Assembly: GCA_963741995.1 (NCBI GenBank) | Contig: CAVUKI010000010.1 | Location: 186,001-250,000 of the forward strand | Source: Bog-473 sp963741995 | Lineage (GTDB): Bacteria; Actinomycetota; Acidimicrobiia; Acidimicrobiales; RAAP-2 | Direction: 5' to 3' | Length of the DNA: 64,000 bases | Program-made: the position numbers and the translations under genes | Shown here: positions 26,004 through 35,375 of the stretch, piece after piece | Position numbering within the stretch: the first letter of the stretch is position 1 | How the letters are laid out: each line of letters begins with the position of its first letter | Notes under the pieces: generated by a model | The model's database searches: none | What the model saw: the letters and a program-made list of their open reading frames with translations, nothing else | What the model was told of the DNA's origin: nothing

Positions 26004-26141
26004 ATGGGGCCACAATCGTTCATGGAGACAAGTCGGAGCGCCAGGAAAGCGCTGTCGCGGGTAGTCGTGGTCGCACTGGTCCTCCTCGGACTCGTCCTTG
26101 GGCACCACGTCAGGCAGCGTCGGGCTCGCCGACCGCAGTGA
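26004..26141 (+). CDS. Possible small single-pass membrane protein, 45 aa
   Basis: A short frame with a basic N-terminus, one hydrophobic span (VVVVALVLLGLVLGHHV) and a strongly basic tail (RQRRARRPQ). It lies in the 430-base gap between DUF2252 and the MFS gene, reading toward the MFS gene. No family recognised and no strong ribosome site. The rest of 25870-26277 shows nothing definite. Confidence 0.3.
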   Translation: MGPQSFMETSRSARKALSRVVVVALVLLGLVLGHHVRQRRARRPQ

Positions 26142-26277
26142 GGGGGAATGGATCTCAGGTGGAGCGGCGGTCGTGGCCTAGGCGTTGGGTCTTGTGTCGC
26201 TGCGGGTTCGGGGTCGTCGAGTTGATTGCCCTACCCGCGACGCAAGCAAAGACACCCAGCGACGGTTCCGCTTAGGC

Positions 26278-27870
26278 ATGAGCACCGGAGACGCGGTGCA
26301 GGCCGACAGCGAGGCGAATCCGCGGCTGGCGCTGCTACTGGCGGCCGCGATGTTCGTGCTCGTCGTGGACACGTCGTTCATGAACGTGTCGATCTCCGCA
26401 GTGGTGAGGGATCTCCACACGACGGCGAGCGGCGTCCAGTCGGCCATCGCCCTCGAAGCCCTGGTCTCCGCTGCATTCATCCTCATTAACTCGAAGATGG
26501 GCGATCTCATGGGTCGGAAGCGTGCCTATGTGATCGGTCTGCTCGCGTATGCGGCTGGCGCCCTGGCAATGACGCTGACACAGACCCTGACCGTGGTGAT
26601 CATCTTCTGGGCGATCATCGGCGGCCTCGGAGCCTCCCTGTTGTTGCCGGCCATGCAGTCGCTCATCCATGGCAACTTCAGGGGCGCCGCCCAGAAGAAG
26701 GCCTATGCCCTGGTCGGCGCTTCAGCGGCGATCGCTGCGGCCGTGGGCCCGCTTCTCGGCGGATTCGTCACCACCTACTTGTCGTGGCGGGTCGGGTTCG
26801 GCCTCGAGGTCGTCATCATCTTGGTGGTGTTGTCTCAGATCCGCCTCGTCAAGGACGTCGCATACACCGGGCCGCGCAAGGTCGATTTTGTGGGCGCGGT
26901 CCTCTCCGTCGTCGGAATGGGCGGCGTCGTCCTCGGCATATTGGTCTGGCAGGAGGGAGGTGCCTACGTGGGCCTCATCATTGCCATCGGCGCCGTGGGC
27001 CTGGCCGCGTTCGCCTACTGGCTTGTCCAACGCAAGCGTCGCGGGAAGCCCACCCTGTTGGACCCCGACTTGTTCAAGCACTTGAACTTCCGCATCGGGA
27101 TTTCTCAGCAGATGCTCCAGCAGATCACGCTCGGTGGTGCGATGATCGCCCTGCCGCTGTTCTTGCAGATGACGCTCGAGTACAACGCCATGGAGGCCGG
27201 TCTCTCCCTCGCACCGCTTTCGCTCTCCATGTTCGGGATGGCGCTGCTCGCCGGGCGCAAAGCGGGCAAGCGCCGACCGGCCAACATCGTGCTGGTCGGT
27301 TTCGCCCTGAGCACGGTCGGGATCGCTGCCATCATCCCGCTGGTGCCGAGAGTTGACTCGGGCTGGTACCTCGTGGTTCCGCTCCTGGTCGCCGGCTCGG
27401 GGCTCGGATTGTTGGTATCCCAGCTCAACAACTTCACGCTCGCTCCGATTGCCGAGGAACGGGTCAGCGAAGCCGCTGGGGTGAACTCCGCCGCCGGTTC
27501 ATTCGGCCTGTCGTTCGGGCTCGCGGTGGCCGGTGGCCTCATGCTCTGGGTCCTGGCACTGAGCTTCACCCATCTGACGTACTCGAGCACCGCGATACCC
27601 GCTGCCCAGCAAAAGCAGATCGCCTCCTACATGGAGACCGACGCTGAGATCATGAGCAACACGCAGCTCCAGCAGCAGATCTCCAGCCAGCCACAGAGCG
27701 TCCAAAACGCAGTCCTCGCCGTCAACACCGACGCTCGGAACCGCTCCCTCCAGTTCGCGTTGCTCGTCCCGTCCATCGCCGGGCTTCTTGGTTTTGCCAA
27801 CTCGTTTCGGATGCGGCGACTCCCCGACATCACGCCCGCAACACCGCTCGACGGCGTCGATTTTGGGTAG
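26278..27870 (+). CDS. MFS transporter, DHA2 (14-span) type
   Basis: 530 residues from ATG 26278. Fourteen or so spans are predicted by eye, starting LALLLAAAMFVLVVDTSFMN, which includes the DHA2 motif around VDTSF.NV. The loop 2-3 motif NSKMGDLMGRKRAY and motif C-like GPLLGGFVTTYLSWR are present. A long polar stretch (AQQKQIASYMETDAEIMSNT) before the last span is typical of the EmrB/QacA group. Likely a proton-driven drug or metabolite exporter. It stands alone and converges on the TPR-like gene, with a perfect 9-base hairpin between them. Confidence 0.9.
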   Translation: MSTGDAVQADSEANPRLALLLAAAMFVLVVDTSFMNVSISAVVRDLHTTASGVQSAIALEALVSAAFILINSKMGDLMGRKRAYVIGLLAYAAGALAMTLTQTLTVVIIFWAIIGGLGASLLLPAMQSLIHGNFRGAAQKKAYALVGASAAIAAAVGPLLGGFVTTYLSWRVGFGLEVVIILVVLSQIRLVKDVAYTGPRKVDFVGAVLSVVGMGGVVLGILVWQEGGAYVGLIIAIGAVGLAAFAYWLVQRKRRGKPTLLDPDLFKHLNFRIGISQQMLQQITLGGAMIALPLFLQMTLEYNAMEAGLSLAPLSLSMFGMALLAGRKAGKRRPANIVLVGFALSTVGIAAIIPLVPRVDSGWYLVVPLLVAGSGLGLLVSQLNNFTLAPIAEERVSEAAGVNSAAGSFGLSFGLAVAGGLMLWVLALSFTHLTYSSTAIPAAQQKQIASYMETDAEIMSNTQLQQQISSQPQSVQNAVLAVNTDARNRSLQFALLVPSIAGLLGFANSFRMRRLPDITPATPLDGVDFG

Positions 27871-27975
27871 CCATCGGGTGACTGCGTCGTCTGTCCGTGG
27901 CTCGATCTGGGATGCAGCCCGAGAGTCCGGCCGGAGATGCGTCCTTGTCGCTGGTCCCAGAGGCTGGGGGAACGC

Positions 27976-28012
27976 CCTACGGGTGCTCTGACCGGCGCTT
28001 GTGACCCGTAGG
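27976..28012. terminator. Hairpin between converging genes
   Basis: CCTACGGGT (27976-27984) and ACCCGTAGG (28004-28012) form a perfect 9-base stem with a 19-base loop. There is no clear U-run on either strand. Its position between the ends of the MFS gene and the minus-strand TPR-like gene suggests a shared terminator. Confidence 0.45.
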
Positions 28013-28082
28013 AAAATCGGCCTCTAACCGTATGAAACGGCCCCGCGAGCCCGGCTCCGGCCCCACTCAGCAGAACCGAAGT

Positions 28083-28607
28083 TCAGGGCTGGCCTTCTGG
28101 GTCGGCCCTGCTGCCCCAGCTGTTCGGGTGGCAACGAGGACCTTCGCCGGTGAGGTTCCCGAGGTCCTCCAGTCTTCCTATGCGTTGTCCGAGGTCGGCG
28201 ACGATGCGAAGTGCCAATGGGTCGCAGCCAACGCTGGCGAGATGTTCGCGGAGTAAGTCAGCGGCTCGACTGAGGTTTCCGGCGGCTGCGGTGCGCACGA
28301 TTTCGATGTGATGGCGTTCCCAGTTCATCTGGTGGCTACTGATGGGGCTCGGGGACACTCGTGCGATGGCGTCGAGATCAGCGACGACGAGCCCAAAGGC
28401 CGGATCGGCGTTGACCGCGCGACGTAACGCGGTCACCGTTTGGGCCGAGTCCACGGCCTGCTGCGCTTGGCGATAGAAGGCTGCGGCCTGCATGGTGGCG
28501 GTGACGACGCGCCCGTGGTCCTCGACCGCGGGCCCGTCGGGGACCGGGTGGGTTTCCAGTCTCGGGGGCTGGTGTTGATCGTGGTGCATGATTCTCAGCT
28601 TGGGCAT
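28083..28607 (-). CDS. TPR-like hypothetical protein
   Basis: 174 residues, largely helical with repeating A/L patterns: AAAFYRQAQQAVDSAQTVTALRRAV, DPAFGLVVADLDAIARV and ERHHIEIVRTAAAGNLSRAADLLREHL. The 34-residue periodicity resembles tetratricopeptide repeats. The segment MNWERHHIEIVRTA followed by LREHLASVGCDPLALRIV recalls TPR proteins of the TTC38 type, but is shorter. It lies downstream of the BTAD regulator on the same strand (130-base gap), so may be co-expressed. The C-terminal 20 residues are polar and disordered. Function unknown. Confidence 0.55.
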   Translation of the reverse strand: MPKLRIMHHDQHQPPRLETHPVPDGPAVEDHGRVVTATMQAAAFYRQAQQAVDSAQTVTALRRAVNADPAFGLVVADLDAIARVSPSPISSHQMNWERHHIEIVRTAAAGNLSRAADLLREHLASVGCDPLALRIVADLGQRIGRLEDLGNLTGEGPRCHPNSWGSRADPEGQP

Positions 28608-28737
28608 CTGGCCTGAGGTCGCTCTGAGGTAGTGCTGAGGTGAGCCGGCCAGCGCGAACGTTGAGGTCAGGCTCGAAAATGGTCCGAGCTTTGGTTGCGC
28701 GAGGGGCGGTGTAAGGCTGGCCCAGGGGAGCGGAGGT

Positions 28738-31700
28738 TCAGATAGCGGCCGGTGTCAGGCGAGCTGCGAGCGCGAGAAGATCTGGCTCGTCGGTGAGAGA
28801 GCGATGCGCCGGACCTTGGGTTCGCTGCTGCGCAAGTGCGACGAAGTTGTGGGCGTTTTGCTGGGTGGGATCAGCGATCGCCTTTGCGGCGGCCAAGGCG
28901 GAATCGGCGAGGAGTTGGGTTTCTGGATCCGCGATTGCCCCAGCAGCACTGACGGCGTCCGCCGCGAAGATGGCAGCGGCATCAGATTGACCTGCACCGA
29001 GCGCCCACCAGGCCAGGCCCGCGAGCACTCGGGGCTGACCGGCGGGAATGTCTGCGTCTCGGTAGCGGTCCGCCGCGCGGTCGAGCAACCTTTTGGCCCG
29101 GGCCAGATCACCCAGGCGTCGGGCGACTGCGGCTTGGCCGACGATGGCGTCTGCCGACAGCCATGGGTTGAAAGAACAGCCGATGGCCTCTTGGTAGAGA
29201 TCGTCGGCTGCGGCGTCGTCACCTTGTCTGGCCCGCAGGACAGCGAGAGCGACGAGGGCGGCGTTCAGGTAGGGGTGCTCCACGGCGGTCCGGCAGCGCC
29301 GTAGGAGCGCTTCGTAGGCCACTGAGGCACCTTCGATATCCCCCTTGGCCGCGATGATGCCGGCGAGAGCGTTCAGGGAATTGACCACCAACAAGACTTC
29401 CCCTACTGCGTCGAAGCGCTCAATGCTCGAACGGGCAGCAGCCTCGGCCTCGTCGAGACGCCCAAACGAAGCCATATTCCAGCTGACCAGCATGTCGTGC
29501 GCACCGAGCAGCCAACCCTGCTCGTCGGGCGCAAGGAGCGTCCGCGCCTCAGCCAGGGCTTCTAGGGAGCGACTGAACTCGTAGGCGCGTATCAGTACCG
29601 TCGCTCGGAGCAACAGCGCCTCCGCAAGGCAAACCCGGTCGACGCCTGGCCTCAAGACAACAATGGCCTGGTCACACTCGGCGACTCCCGGTGCTGGGCT
29701 GGACGATATGCCGACGAAGTAGCCGTGCCAGACCTGGGCGGTGGCGTGCAGCTCAGCACGGTGCCTCCCTTCGGCACCTAACGCGCTGGCCAGCCAACGC
29801 GCACCTTCGGCAAATTCGCCGTTGACGAACCACAACCACGCCATTTCAGAGACCATCAACAGCGCCCCATCAATGTCGCTGGTGTCCAGGTGCCAATCGA
29901 GCGCGACCTTCATATTGGCCAACTCCGAGGTCAGACGGGCCTGCCACACCGATGCCGCGGCACCTCGTAGACGCTCGTTGGCGCCCTCGGCGAACTGGCG
30001 GTAATAGGCCGCATGCCTTGCGCTTACCATGTCGGCCTCGTCGGAGTCATTTAGGCGGTCCGTGCCGTACTGCCACAACGTCTGCAGCTGGGAGAACCGG
30101 GTCTCGCCCGATCTCGGAGCAATCACGAGCGACTTGTCCACCAGTCGGCTCAACACGTCAAGGACATCGTCCTTTGGCATTTTCTCGTCAGCGCACACGG
30201 ACTCGATCGCGTCGAGTTCGCAGCCACCGACGAAGACGGACAGGCGAGCGAACAGGCGGCGCTCGTCCTCGAACAGGAGGTCGTAGCTCCAGTCCACGAC
30301 CGCACGCAGGGTCCGTTGGCGGGGCGGCGCGGTGCGAGCACCACGGCTGAGCAGCGCGAAGCGGTCGTCGAGCCGCTCGGCCAGGGTCGCCAGGGGGAGG
30401 GCCCGGAGGCGGGCGGCTGCCAGCTCGATAGCCAGGGGCAGGCCGTCGAGCCGCCGGCAGATACCGTCAATGACCGCTTCGGCGGGCCCGTCGGGGTCGA
30501 AGCCTGGCTGCACCGCACGAGCACGATCCCCGAAGAGCTCGACGGCGTCCCCCGGCACCAGGCCAACAATGGGAATGAGGAACTCGCCGGGGACGCCGAG
30601 GGGCTCGCGACTGGTGGCCACCAGCCGGAGGCCGGGCAGCGCCCCAACCAGGGCCTGGGCAAGCGCAGCAGCCTCGTCGATGACGTGTTCGCAGTTGTCA
30701 AGGACGATGACGAGGGAGCGGCCGGTGAGGTGGCGGGCGATGAGCTCCGCCGTCGATCCAGAGGGCTGGTCATCGCCCAGAGCTGGCCCCGAGGCGCCGA
30801 GGGCCGCAGCCGCAGCCGGGGCGACGGCTGCGGGATCAGTGAGACCCCCGAGCTCCACGAGCCAGGCTCCTCCCGAGTGCTCGTCGCGACGCCGTGCCGC
30901 AGCCGCGACCGCCAGGCGAGTCTTGCCGACACCGCCAGGTCCGACCAACGTGACGAAGCGGCTGGAGTCGATTGCTTGGTCCACCTGTTCCAGTTCGGCG
31001 TTGCGCCCGCGGAAGCTGCTCAGTGGTTCTGGCAGGTTGCCCCGCAGCGATGGCATCGACGGCGCACGCGCTGGTGCCGGCTGCTCTGCGGCGAGGGCCG
31101 GGTCGTGGTCCAGGATGCGGGCCTCCAGGTCACGCAGAGAAGATCCGGGGTCGATCCCGAGTTCGTCGACCAAGCGGTCACGGATCTCGGTGAAGGCACG
31201 TAGCGCTTCGGCTTGGCGCCCAGCCCGGTAGAGGGCCAGCATGAGCAGCTCCCATAGGCGTTCGCGGAGCGAGTGCTCACGGCACAGCGCTTCCAGCTCA
31301 CCTACCAGCTCGTTGTGATGGCCCAGCCCCAGGTCCGCTTCGACTCGGTACTCCGTCGCCACTAGGGCTAGCTCGTTGAGATGGGCCCGTTCGGCGTCGG
31401 CAAAGCCGGCGTAGGCGAACTCGGACAGCGGTTCGCCGCGTCGCAACCGCAGGGCGTCACCAAGCACGGCCGACGCCAAGGCGAGCTCGCCCTCGCCGCT
31501 CAGGCGACGACCTTCGGCTATGAGGTCTTCGAATCGGGCTGCGTCGAGGTCACCGGCACTGACATCGAGCGCATAGCCGGATTCGGAGGTGACGATGGCT
31601 GAGGCTCCGAGGGATCGACGCAGCTGGACGATCTGCGCCTGCAAGGCGTTGGCTGGCTTGGCGGTCTGCCCGTCGCCCCACAGCTGGTCGATCAGACGGT

Positions 31701-31827
31701 CGGCGCTGACCGGACTCCCTCGGTTGAGCGCCAGGAGAGCCAGGAGTGCCCGCTGCTTGGCGCCGCGAATCGGTATCGCCACACCCTCATTGACCACCTC
31801 GAGCTCGCCGAAGACCTTCACTTCCAC
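28738..31827 (-). CDS. AfsR/SARP-type transcriptional regulator with BTAD, NB-ARC and TPR domains
   Basis: 1029 residues. An OmpR-like winged helix (residues 1-95: RGAKQRALLALLALNRGSPV) is followed by the BTAD domain (about 98-243: GYALDVSAGDLDAARFEDL ... LRAFTEIRDRLVDELGIDPG). The STAND NTPase starts near residue 270 with Walker A VGPGGVGKTRLAVAAA and Walker B-like SLVIVLDNCEHV; the C-terminal half is helical repeats. It is divergent from the two-gene ABC transporter (135-base spacer), its most likely target. Such regulators integrate a signal through nucleotide binding. No inducer can be inferred. The TPR-like gene follows. Confidence 0.93.
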   Translation of the reverse strand: MEVKVFGELEVVNEGVAIPIRGAKQRALLALLALNRGSPVSADRLIDQLWGDGQTAKPANALQAQIVQLRRSLGASAIVTSESGYALDVSAGDLDAARFEDLIAEGRRLSGEGELALASAVLGDALRLRRGEPLSEFAYAGFADAERAHLNELALVATEYRVEADLGLGHHNELVGELEALCREHSLRERLWELLMLALYRAGRQAEALRAFTEIRDRLVDELGIDPGSSLRDLEARILDHDPALAAEQPAPARAPSMPSLRGNLPEPLSSFRGRNAELEQVDQAIDSSRFVTLVGPGGVGKTRLAVAAAARRRDEHSGGAWLVELGGLTDPAAVAPAAAAALGASGPALGDDQPSGSTAELIARHLTGRSLVIVLDNCEHVIDEAAALAQALVGALPGLRLVATSREPLGVPGEFLIPIVGLVPGDAVELFGDRARAVQPGFDPDGPAEAVIDGICRRLDGLPLAIELAAARLRALPLATLAERLDDRFALLSRGARTAPPRQRTLRAVVDWSYDLLFEDERRLFARLSVFVGGCELDAIESVCADEKMPKDDVLDVLSRLVDKSLVIAPRSGETRFSQLQTLWQYGTDRLNDSDEADMVSARHAAYYRQFAEGANERLRGAAASVWQARLTSELANMKVALDWHLDTSDIDGALLMVSEMAWLWFVNGEFAEGARWLASALGAEGRHRAELHATAQVWHGYFVGISSSPAPGVAECDQAIVVLRPGVDRVCLAEALLLRATVLIRAYEFSRSLEALAEARTLLAPDEQGWLLGAHDMLVSWNMASFGRLDEAEAAARSSIERFDAVGEVLLVVNSLNALAGIIAAKGDIEGASVAYEALLRRCRTAVEHPYLNAALVALAVLRARQGDDAAADDLYQEAIGCSFNPWLSADAIVGQAAVARRLGDLARAKRLLDRAADRYRDADIPAGQPRVLAGLAWWALGAGQSDAAAIFAADAVSAAGAIADPETQLLADSALAAAKAIADPTQQNAHNFVALAQQRTQGPAHRSLTDEPDLLALAARLTPAAI

Positions 31828-31962
31828 AACCCCACGGTACGACCGATGACCAGGTGGGGGCGTGCTTGAGCTGACCAGCCCGCCTCAGGGCCATATCAGC
31901 GGCACCTCAGGTCTCGAGCGCAGGGTGCTTCCCAGACCAGATCGACCAGGAAAGGAAGCACC

Positions 31963-32892
31963 ATGATCGAGGCAACGCACCTCACCAAGCGCTACGGCAA
32001 GACCGTGGCTGTCAATGAGGTCTCCTTTACAGTCCGGCCCGGGCAGGTGACCGGCTTCCTCGGCCCCAACGGGGCCGGCAAGTCGACCACCATGCGCATG
32101 ATCCTGGGCCTCGACGCCCCAACTTCGGGCGAAGTCCGCGTGAACGGCAAGCCCTACCGCCAGCTGGCCGACCCACTCCGGTCGGTCGGGGCGCTTTTGG
32201 ACGCCAAAGCCATTGTCGGGGGCCGCAGTGCCGCCAACCACCTCATGTGGCTGGCCGACAGCAATGGCATCCCCAGCCGAAGGGTGGCCGAAGTGCTCGA
32301 CATCGTCGGACTCAGCGACGTGGCAGGAAAGAGGGTCGGCACATTCTCGCTCGGCATGAACCAGCGGCTCGGCATCGCTGGCGCACTGCTGGGCGACCCC
32401 GAGACGGTGATGTTCGACGAGCCGATCAACGGCCTCGACCCCGAGGGCATCCTCTGGATCCGCAACCTGATGAAGTCCCTGGCATCACAAGGCCGCACGG
32501 TGTTCCTCTCTAGCCACCTCATGAGCGAGATGGCCCAAACCGCCGATCACCTGATCGTGATCGGTCGGGGCCACATCATCGCCGACGCCGGCACCGATGA
32601 GTTCATCAACCGGCACACGGCCTCGAGTGTCCGGGTCCGGGCCGTGGAGTACGCCCACCTGGCTGAGACCCTGACCAAGCGAGGCGCGCTGATCGACTGT
32701 GCATCTGACGGCGCCATGGTCGTGACAGGAATGGACTCCGCCGCCATCGGCGCGGCCGCCCGTTCCCACGACATCACCCTCGTCGAGCTGGCCCCACTGG
32801 GATCGTCGCTCGAAGAGGCGTATTTCGACCTGACCAAGGACCAAACCGACTACCACGCCGGCCAGCTGGTCGACGCAACCAAAGGAGCCTGA
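31963..32892 (+). CDS. ABC transporter ATP-binding protein
   Basis: 309 residues. All nucleotide-binding motifs are present: Walker A GPNGAGKSTT, signature FSLGMNQRLGIA (a variant of LSGGM), Walker B VMFDEPINGLDPEG and the H-loop LSSHLMSEM. The C-terminal ~90 residues form the extra domain found in drug/bacteriocin-type exporters. AGGAAAG precedes the ATG. One base separates it from the permease gene, so they are translated together. The divergent BTAD regulator probably controls both. Such pairs typically export antibiotics or peptides; substrate unknown. Confidence 0.93.
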   Translation: MIEATHLTKRYGKTVAVNEVSFTVRPGQVTGFLGPNGAGKSTTMRMILGLDAPTSGEVRVNGKPYRQLADPLRSVGALLDAKAIVGGRSAANHLMWLADSNGIPSRRVAEVLDIVGLSDVAGKRVGTFSLGMNQRLGIAGALLGDPETVMFDEPINGLDPEGILWIRNLMKSLASQGRTVFLSSHLMSEMAQTADHLIVIGRGHIIADAGTDEFINRHTASSVRVRAVEYAHLAETLTKRGALIDCASDGAMVVTGMDSAAIGAAARSHDITLVELAPLGSSLEEAYFDLTKDQTDYHAGQLVDATKGA

Positions 32893-32893
32893 C

Positions 32894-33721
32894 ATGAGCA
32901 CTGCCACCTACACCATCGATGCCACTCACTTCACACCCGCCTCGCCGGTGCGGATTCCCAGGATGCGCAGGGTCTTCAAGGCAGAGTGGACAAAGCTGCG
33001 TACCCTGCCTTCCACCTGGCGGACAGTAGTCATGGCCATTGTCATCTCGGTTGCCCTGGGGGCGATCCTTTGTGTCTCCCAAGTCCAACAGTGGTCGAAG
33101 ATGACAGCGGGGCAGCGCCAGACGTTCGACCCAACCGCCTGTTCCCTCTTTGGAGTCGTCTTCGTCGGAGCCGTGCTGCTCGCGGCACTTGGCGTCCGGG
33201 CCATGACTGGCGAGTACGCGACCGGGATGATTCGGTCCACCTTTGCCGCCACGCCCACCAGGCGGCGGGTACTGGCAGCCAAGGCTGGGGTCACGGCGGC
33301 GTTCGTGTTCCCCGTGGCGCTGCTGACTACCGTGGTCAGCTTCGAAGTCGGCCAGCGAATCTTCGCCGGCAAGCACCTCGAAGTGTCCTTGGCTCATCCC
33401 GGCGTCTTCCAAGCGGTGGTGTTCGGTGCCCTGGCGGTGAGCCTCATTGCCGTCATCGGGGTCGGGATTGGCGGCCTCATCCGACACACCGCAGCAGCGA
33501 CCACAGCACTGGTGTTCGTCATCGTGGGAGGCGTCACCCTCGGCCAGCTGCTCCCGGCCGGCCTTCGTCAGTACGTGCCCGGGACCGCACTCGAGGCCGC
33601 CGTCACGGTTAACCACTCGGCGGGACTCCTGACGCCAGGCACTGCCGTTATCGTCCTCGGCGTCTATGCCGCCATCGCCTTAGTTGCAGCCTCGATCCGG
33701 ATGTCGCACCGCGACGCCTGA
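32894..33721 (+). CDS. ABC transporter permease (ABC-2 type)
   Basis: 275 residues with about six spans: WRTVVMAIVISVALGAILCV, FGVVFVGAVLLAALGVRAM, AAFVFPVALLTTVVSFEVG, VFGALAVSLIAVIGVGIGGL, TTALVFVIVGGVTLGQLL and TAVIVLGVYAAIALVAAS. The segment TGEYATGMIRSTFAATPTRR between spans 2 and 3 is the conserved ABC-2 loop that contacts the ATPase. It pairs with the ATPase one base upstream. ABC-2 permeases of this kind act as exporters. No defect seen. Confidence 0.9.
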   Translation: MSTATYTIDATHFTPASPVRIPRMRRVFKAEWTKLRTLPSTWRTVVMAIVISVALGAILCVSQVQQWSKMTAGQRQTFDPTACSLFGVVFVGAVLLAALGVRAMTGEYATGMIRSTFAATPTRRRVLAAKAGVTAAFVFPVALLTTVVSFEVGQRIFAGKHLEVSLAHPGVFQAVVFGALAVSLIAVIGVGIGGLIRHTAAATTALVFVIVGGVTLGQLLPAGLRQYVPGTALEAAVTVNHSAGLLTPGTAVIVLGVYAAIALVAASIRMSHRDA

Positions 33722-34062
33722 AGCTGGGGGCTGTGTCGGCCGTAGTGATCACGATCCAGTAGAGGGTTACCGAGCCGCCAGAAAACCTCGACGCAAATGT
33801 TGAGCAAGAGGTCGACGGACATCCTCACGACTGCTGACGTCGCACGTCACGCAGCATTCACGAATCCCAATCGACTGGAGAATCCGATGAGCAACGCCTT
33901 ACGAACACGCCAACGGATGTTCGCACTCGCCCTTCCCCTCACCGCAACCAGACCAGGAACGACGAATCAAGCTCCGTCCGTGCTGTCAGCCATGAGCATT
34001 TTCTGCGCGGCACAAGCCTTTGCCGGATGAGTCGGCGTGCGGATGAGTCAGTGGTCGGCCGA
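33722..34062. other. Intergenic region upstream of tRNA fragment B, no gene recognised
   Basis: Together with the stretch to 34279 this makes a 558-base gap. A 47-codon frame starting ATG AGC AAC GCC at 33888 has no recognisable family and no repeat structure; it could be the head of a lost gene. Otherwise only tRNA fragment B is visible. Confidence 0.4.
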
Positions 34063-34136
34063 AAGAGGTTCAAATCCTCGCTCCCGCCACCAAGGAAAGC
34101 GCAGGTCAGGGCCGATCCGAGAGGGTCGACCCTTTT
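34063..34136 (+). repeat. tRNA 3'-end fragment B plus terminator
   Basis: AGAGGTTCAAATCCTC and acceptor strand CCGCCACCA (ending 34092) resemble a tRNA T-arm and 3' end without a 5' half. The following block (GGGCCGATCCGAGAGGGTCG, then ACCCTTTT) forms a hairpin with a U-run. It repeats the same block at fragment A (8449-8527) in direct orientation, about 25.6 kb apart. Confidence 0.65.
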
Positions 34137-34279
34137 GCTGCACATCGTTCTCATCGAGGGTTCGTGACAGGCCGAACGGAACCCATTTGTGCCCGTTAGC
34201 GTCAGCGACAACGGATTGGAGAGACCGCGAGCCGTGACCCGAGGCTGCGCTCGACGTCGCACTTGGTGAGGAGGAGGAA

Positions 34280-35212
34280 ATGACGACCAGCGGTGCACGA
34301 GCAGTTCAGTTCGACCGTTACGGCGGCCGGGATGTGCTCTATGTCGCGGAGGTGCCAATGCCGGCGCCTGTCGCAGGCGAGGTGGTCGTCGCGGTGAAGG
34401 CAGCGGGGATCAATCCCGGTGAGACGGCAATCCGATCAGGTGCACTGCGCGACCGATTTCCCGCCAGTTTTCCTTCTGGAGAGGGGAGTGACCTCGCTGG
34501 AATCGTCGTGGCCATCGGCGATGGAGTCGAGGACTTCGCGGTTGACGACGCCGTGCTGGGCTTTTCGTGGCGTCGTTCGAGCCACGCCACGCACGTTTCT
34601 GTCCCGACGTCCCAGTTGATCCACAAGCCCCCGGAGCTCAGGTGGGAAGTCGCCGGGTCTCTCTACGTCGTCGGCTGTACCGCCTATGCGGCCGTGCGCG
34701 CCGCAGACCCCAAAGCGGGAGAGACAGTGGCGGTCTCCGCTGCAGCGGGCGGGGTCGGAACGGTCGTGGTGCAGCTCCTGGCCCTGCGGAATGCAAAGGT
34801 CCTCGGGATCGCCTCGCCTTCGAACGCCGACTGGCTCCGATCGCATGGTGTCGTCCCGGTTCCCTATGGGGACGGCCTGGCCGAGCGTCTCAAAGCGGCG
34901 ACGCCGGATGCGATCAATGCCTTCATAGATCTCTTCGGACCCGACTACGTGCAGCTCGCCGTGGATCTCGGCATCCCCCGTGACCGCATAGAGACCATCA
35001 CATCGTTCGAGAAAGCCCAGGAGCTCGGGGTCAAGGCCGACGGGAGCGGCACTGCCTCCACTCCGGAGGTCCTCACCGAGATGGCGCACCTCGTGGCATC
35101 GGGAGCGATCGAGATCCCGATCGCGGGGACCTATCCACTGGATCGGGTGGCCGATGCATTCGAGGAGCTCGAACACCGCCATACCCGGGGAAAGATCGTC
35201 CTTATTCCCTAA
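34280..35212 (+). CDS. NADPH:quinone oxidoreductase-like (zinc-free MDR) enzyme
   Basis: 310 residues, medium-chain reductase fold. The GroES-like half has the proton-relay region VKAAGINPGETAIRSG and the substrate loop PSGEGSDLAGIVVAIG. The Rossmann half carries VSAAAGGVGTVVVQLLAL and ends LDRVADAFEELEHRHTRGKI. No structural zinc cysteines, so it belongs to the quinone-oxidoreductase group that reduces quinones or enones with NADPH. GAGGAGGA sits directly before the ATG. It is followed by a second oxidoreductase gene on the same strand. Confidence 0.9.
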   Translation: MTTSGARAVQFDRYGGRDVLYVAEVPMPAPVAGEVVVAVKAAGINPGETAIRSGALRDRFPASFPSGEGSDLAGIVVAIGDGVEDFAVDDAVLGFSWRRSSHATHVSVPTSQLIHKPPELRWEVAGSLYVVGCTAYAAVRAADPKAGETVAVSAAAGGVGTVVVQLLALRNAKVLGIASPSNADWLRSHGVVPVPYGDGLAERLKAATPDAINAFIDLFGPDYVQLAVDLGIPRDRIETITSFEKAQELGVKADGSGTASTPEVLTEMAHLVASGAIEIPIAGTYPLDRVADAFEELEHRHTRGKIVLIP

Positions 35213-35375
35213 AGCAAACGGTATTCGGTGTGGAGACCGCTGATTGAGGGAAGGATTCCCTGGACAGACCATCGTGTGGCCTTCCACGAGTCACGACAGG
35301 GTGCATCAATGGTCCGGCAGCGCGATGCTGGTTTGTCCCGTGGCTCAACGGAGCTGCAATGACGAGGGGAGAACC

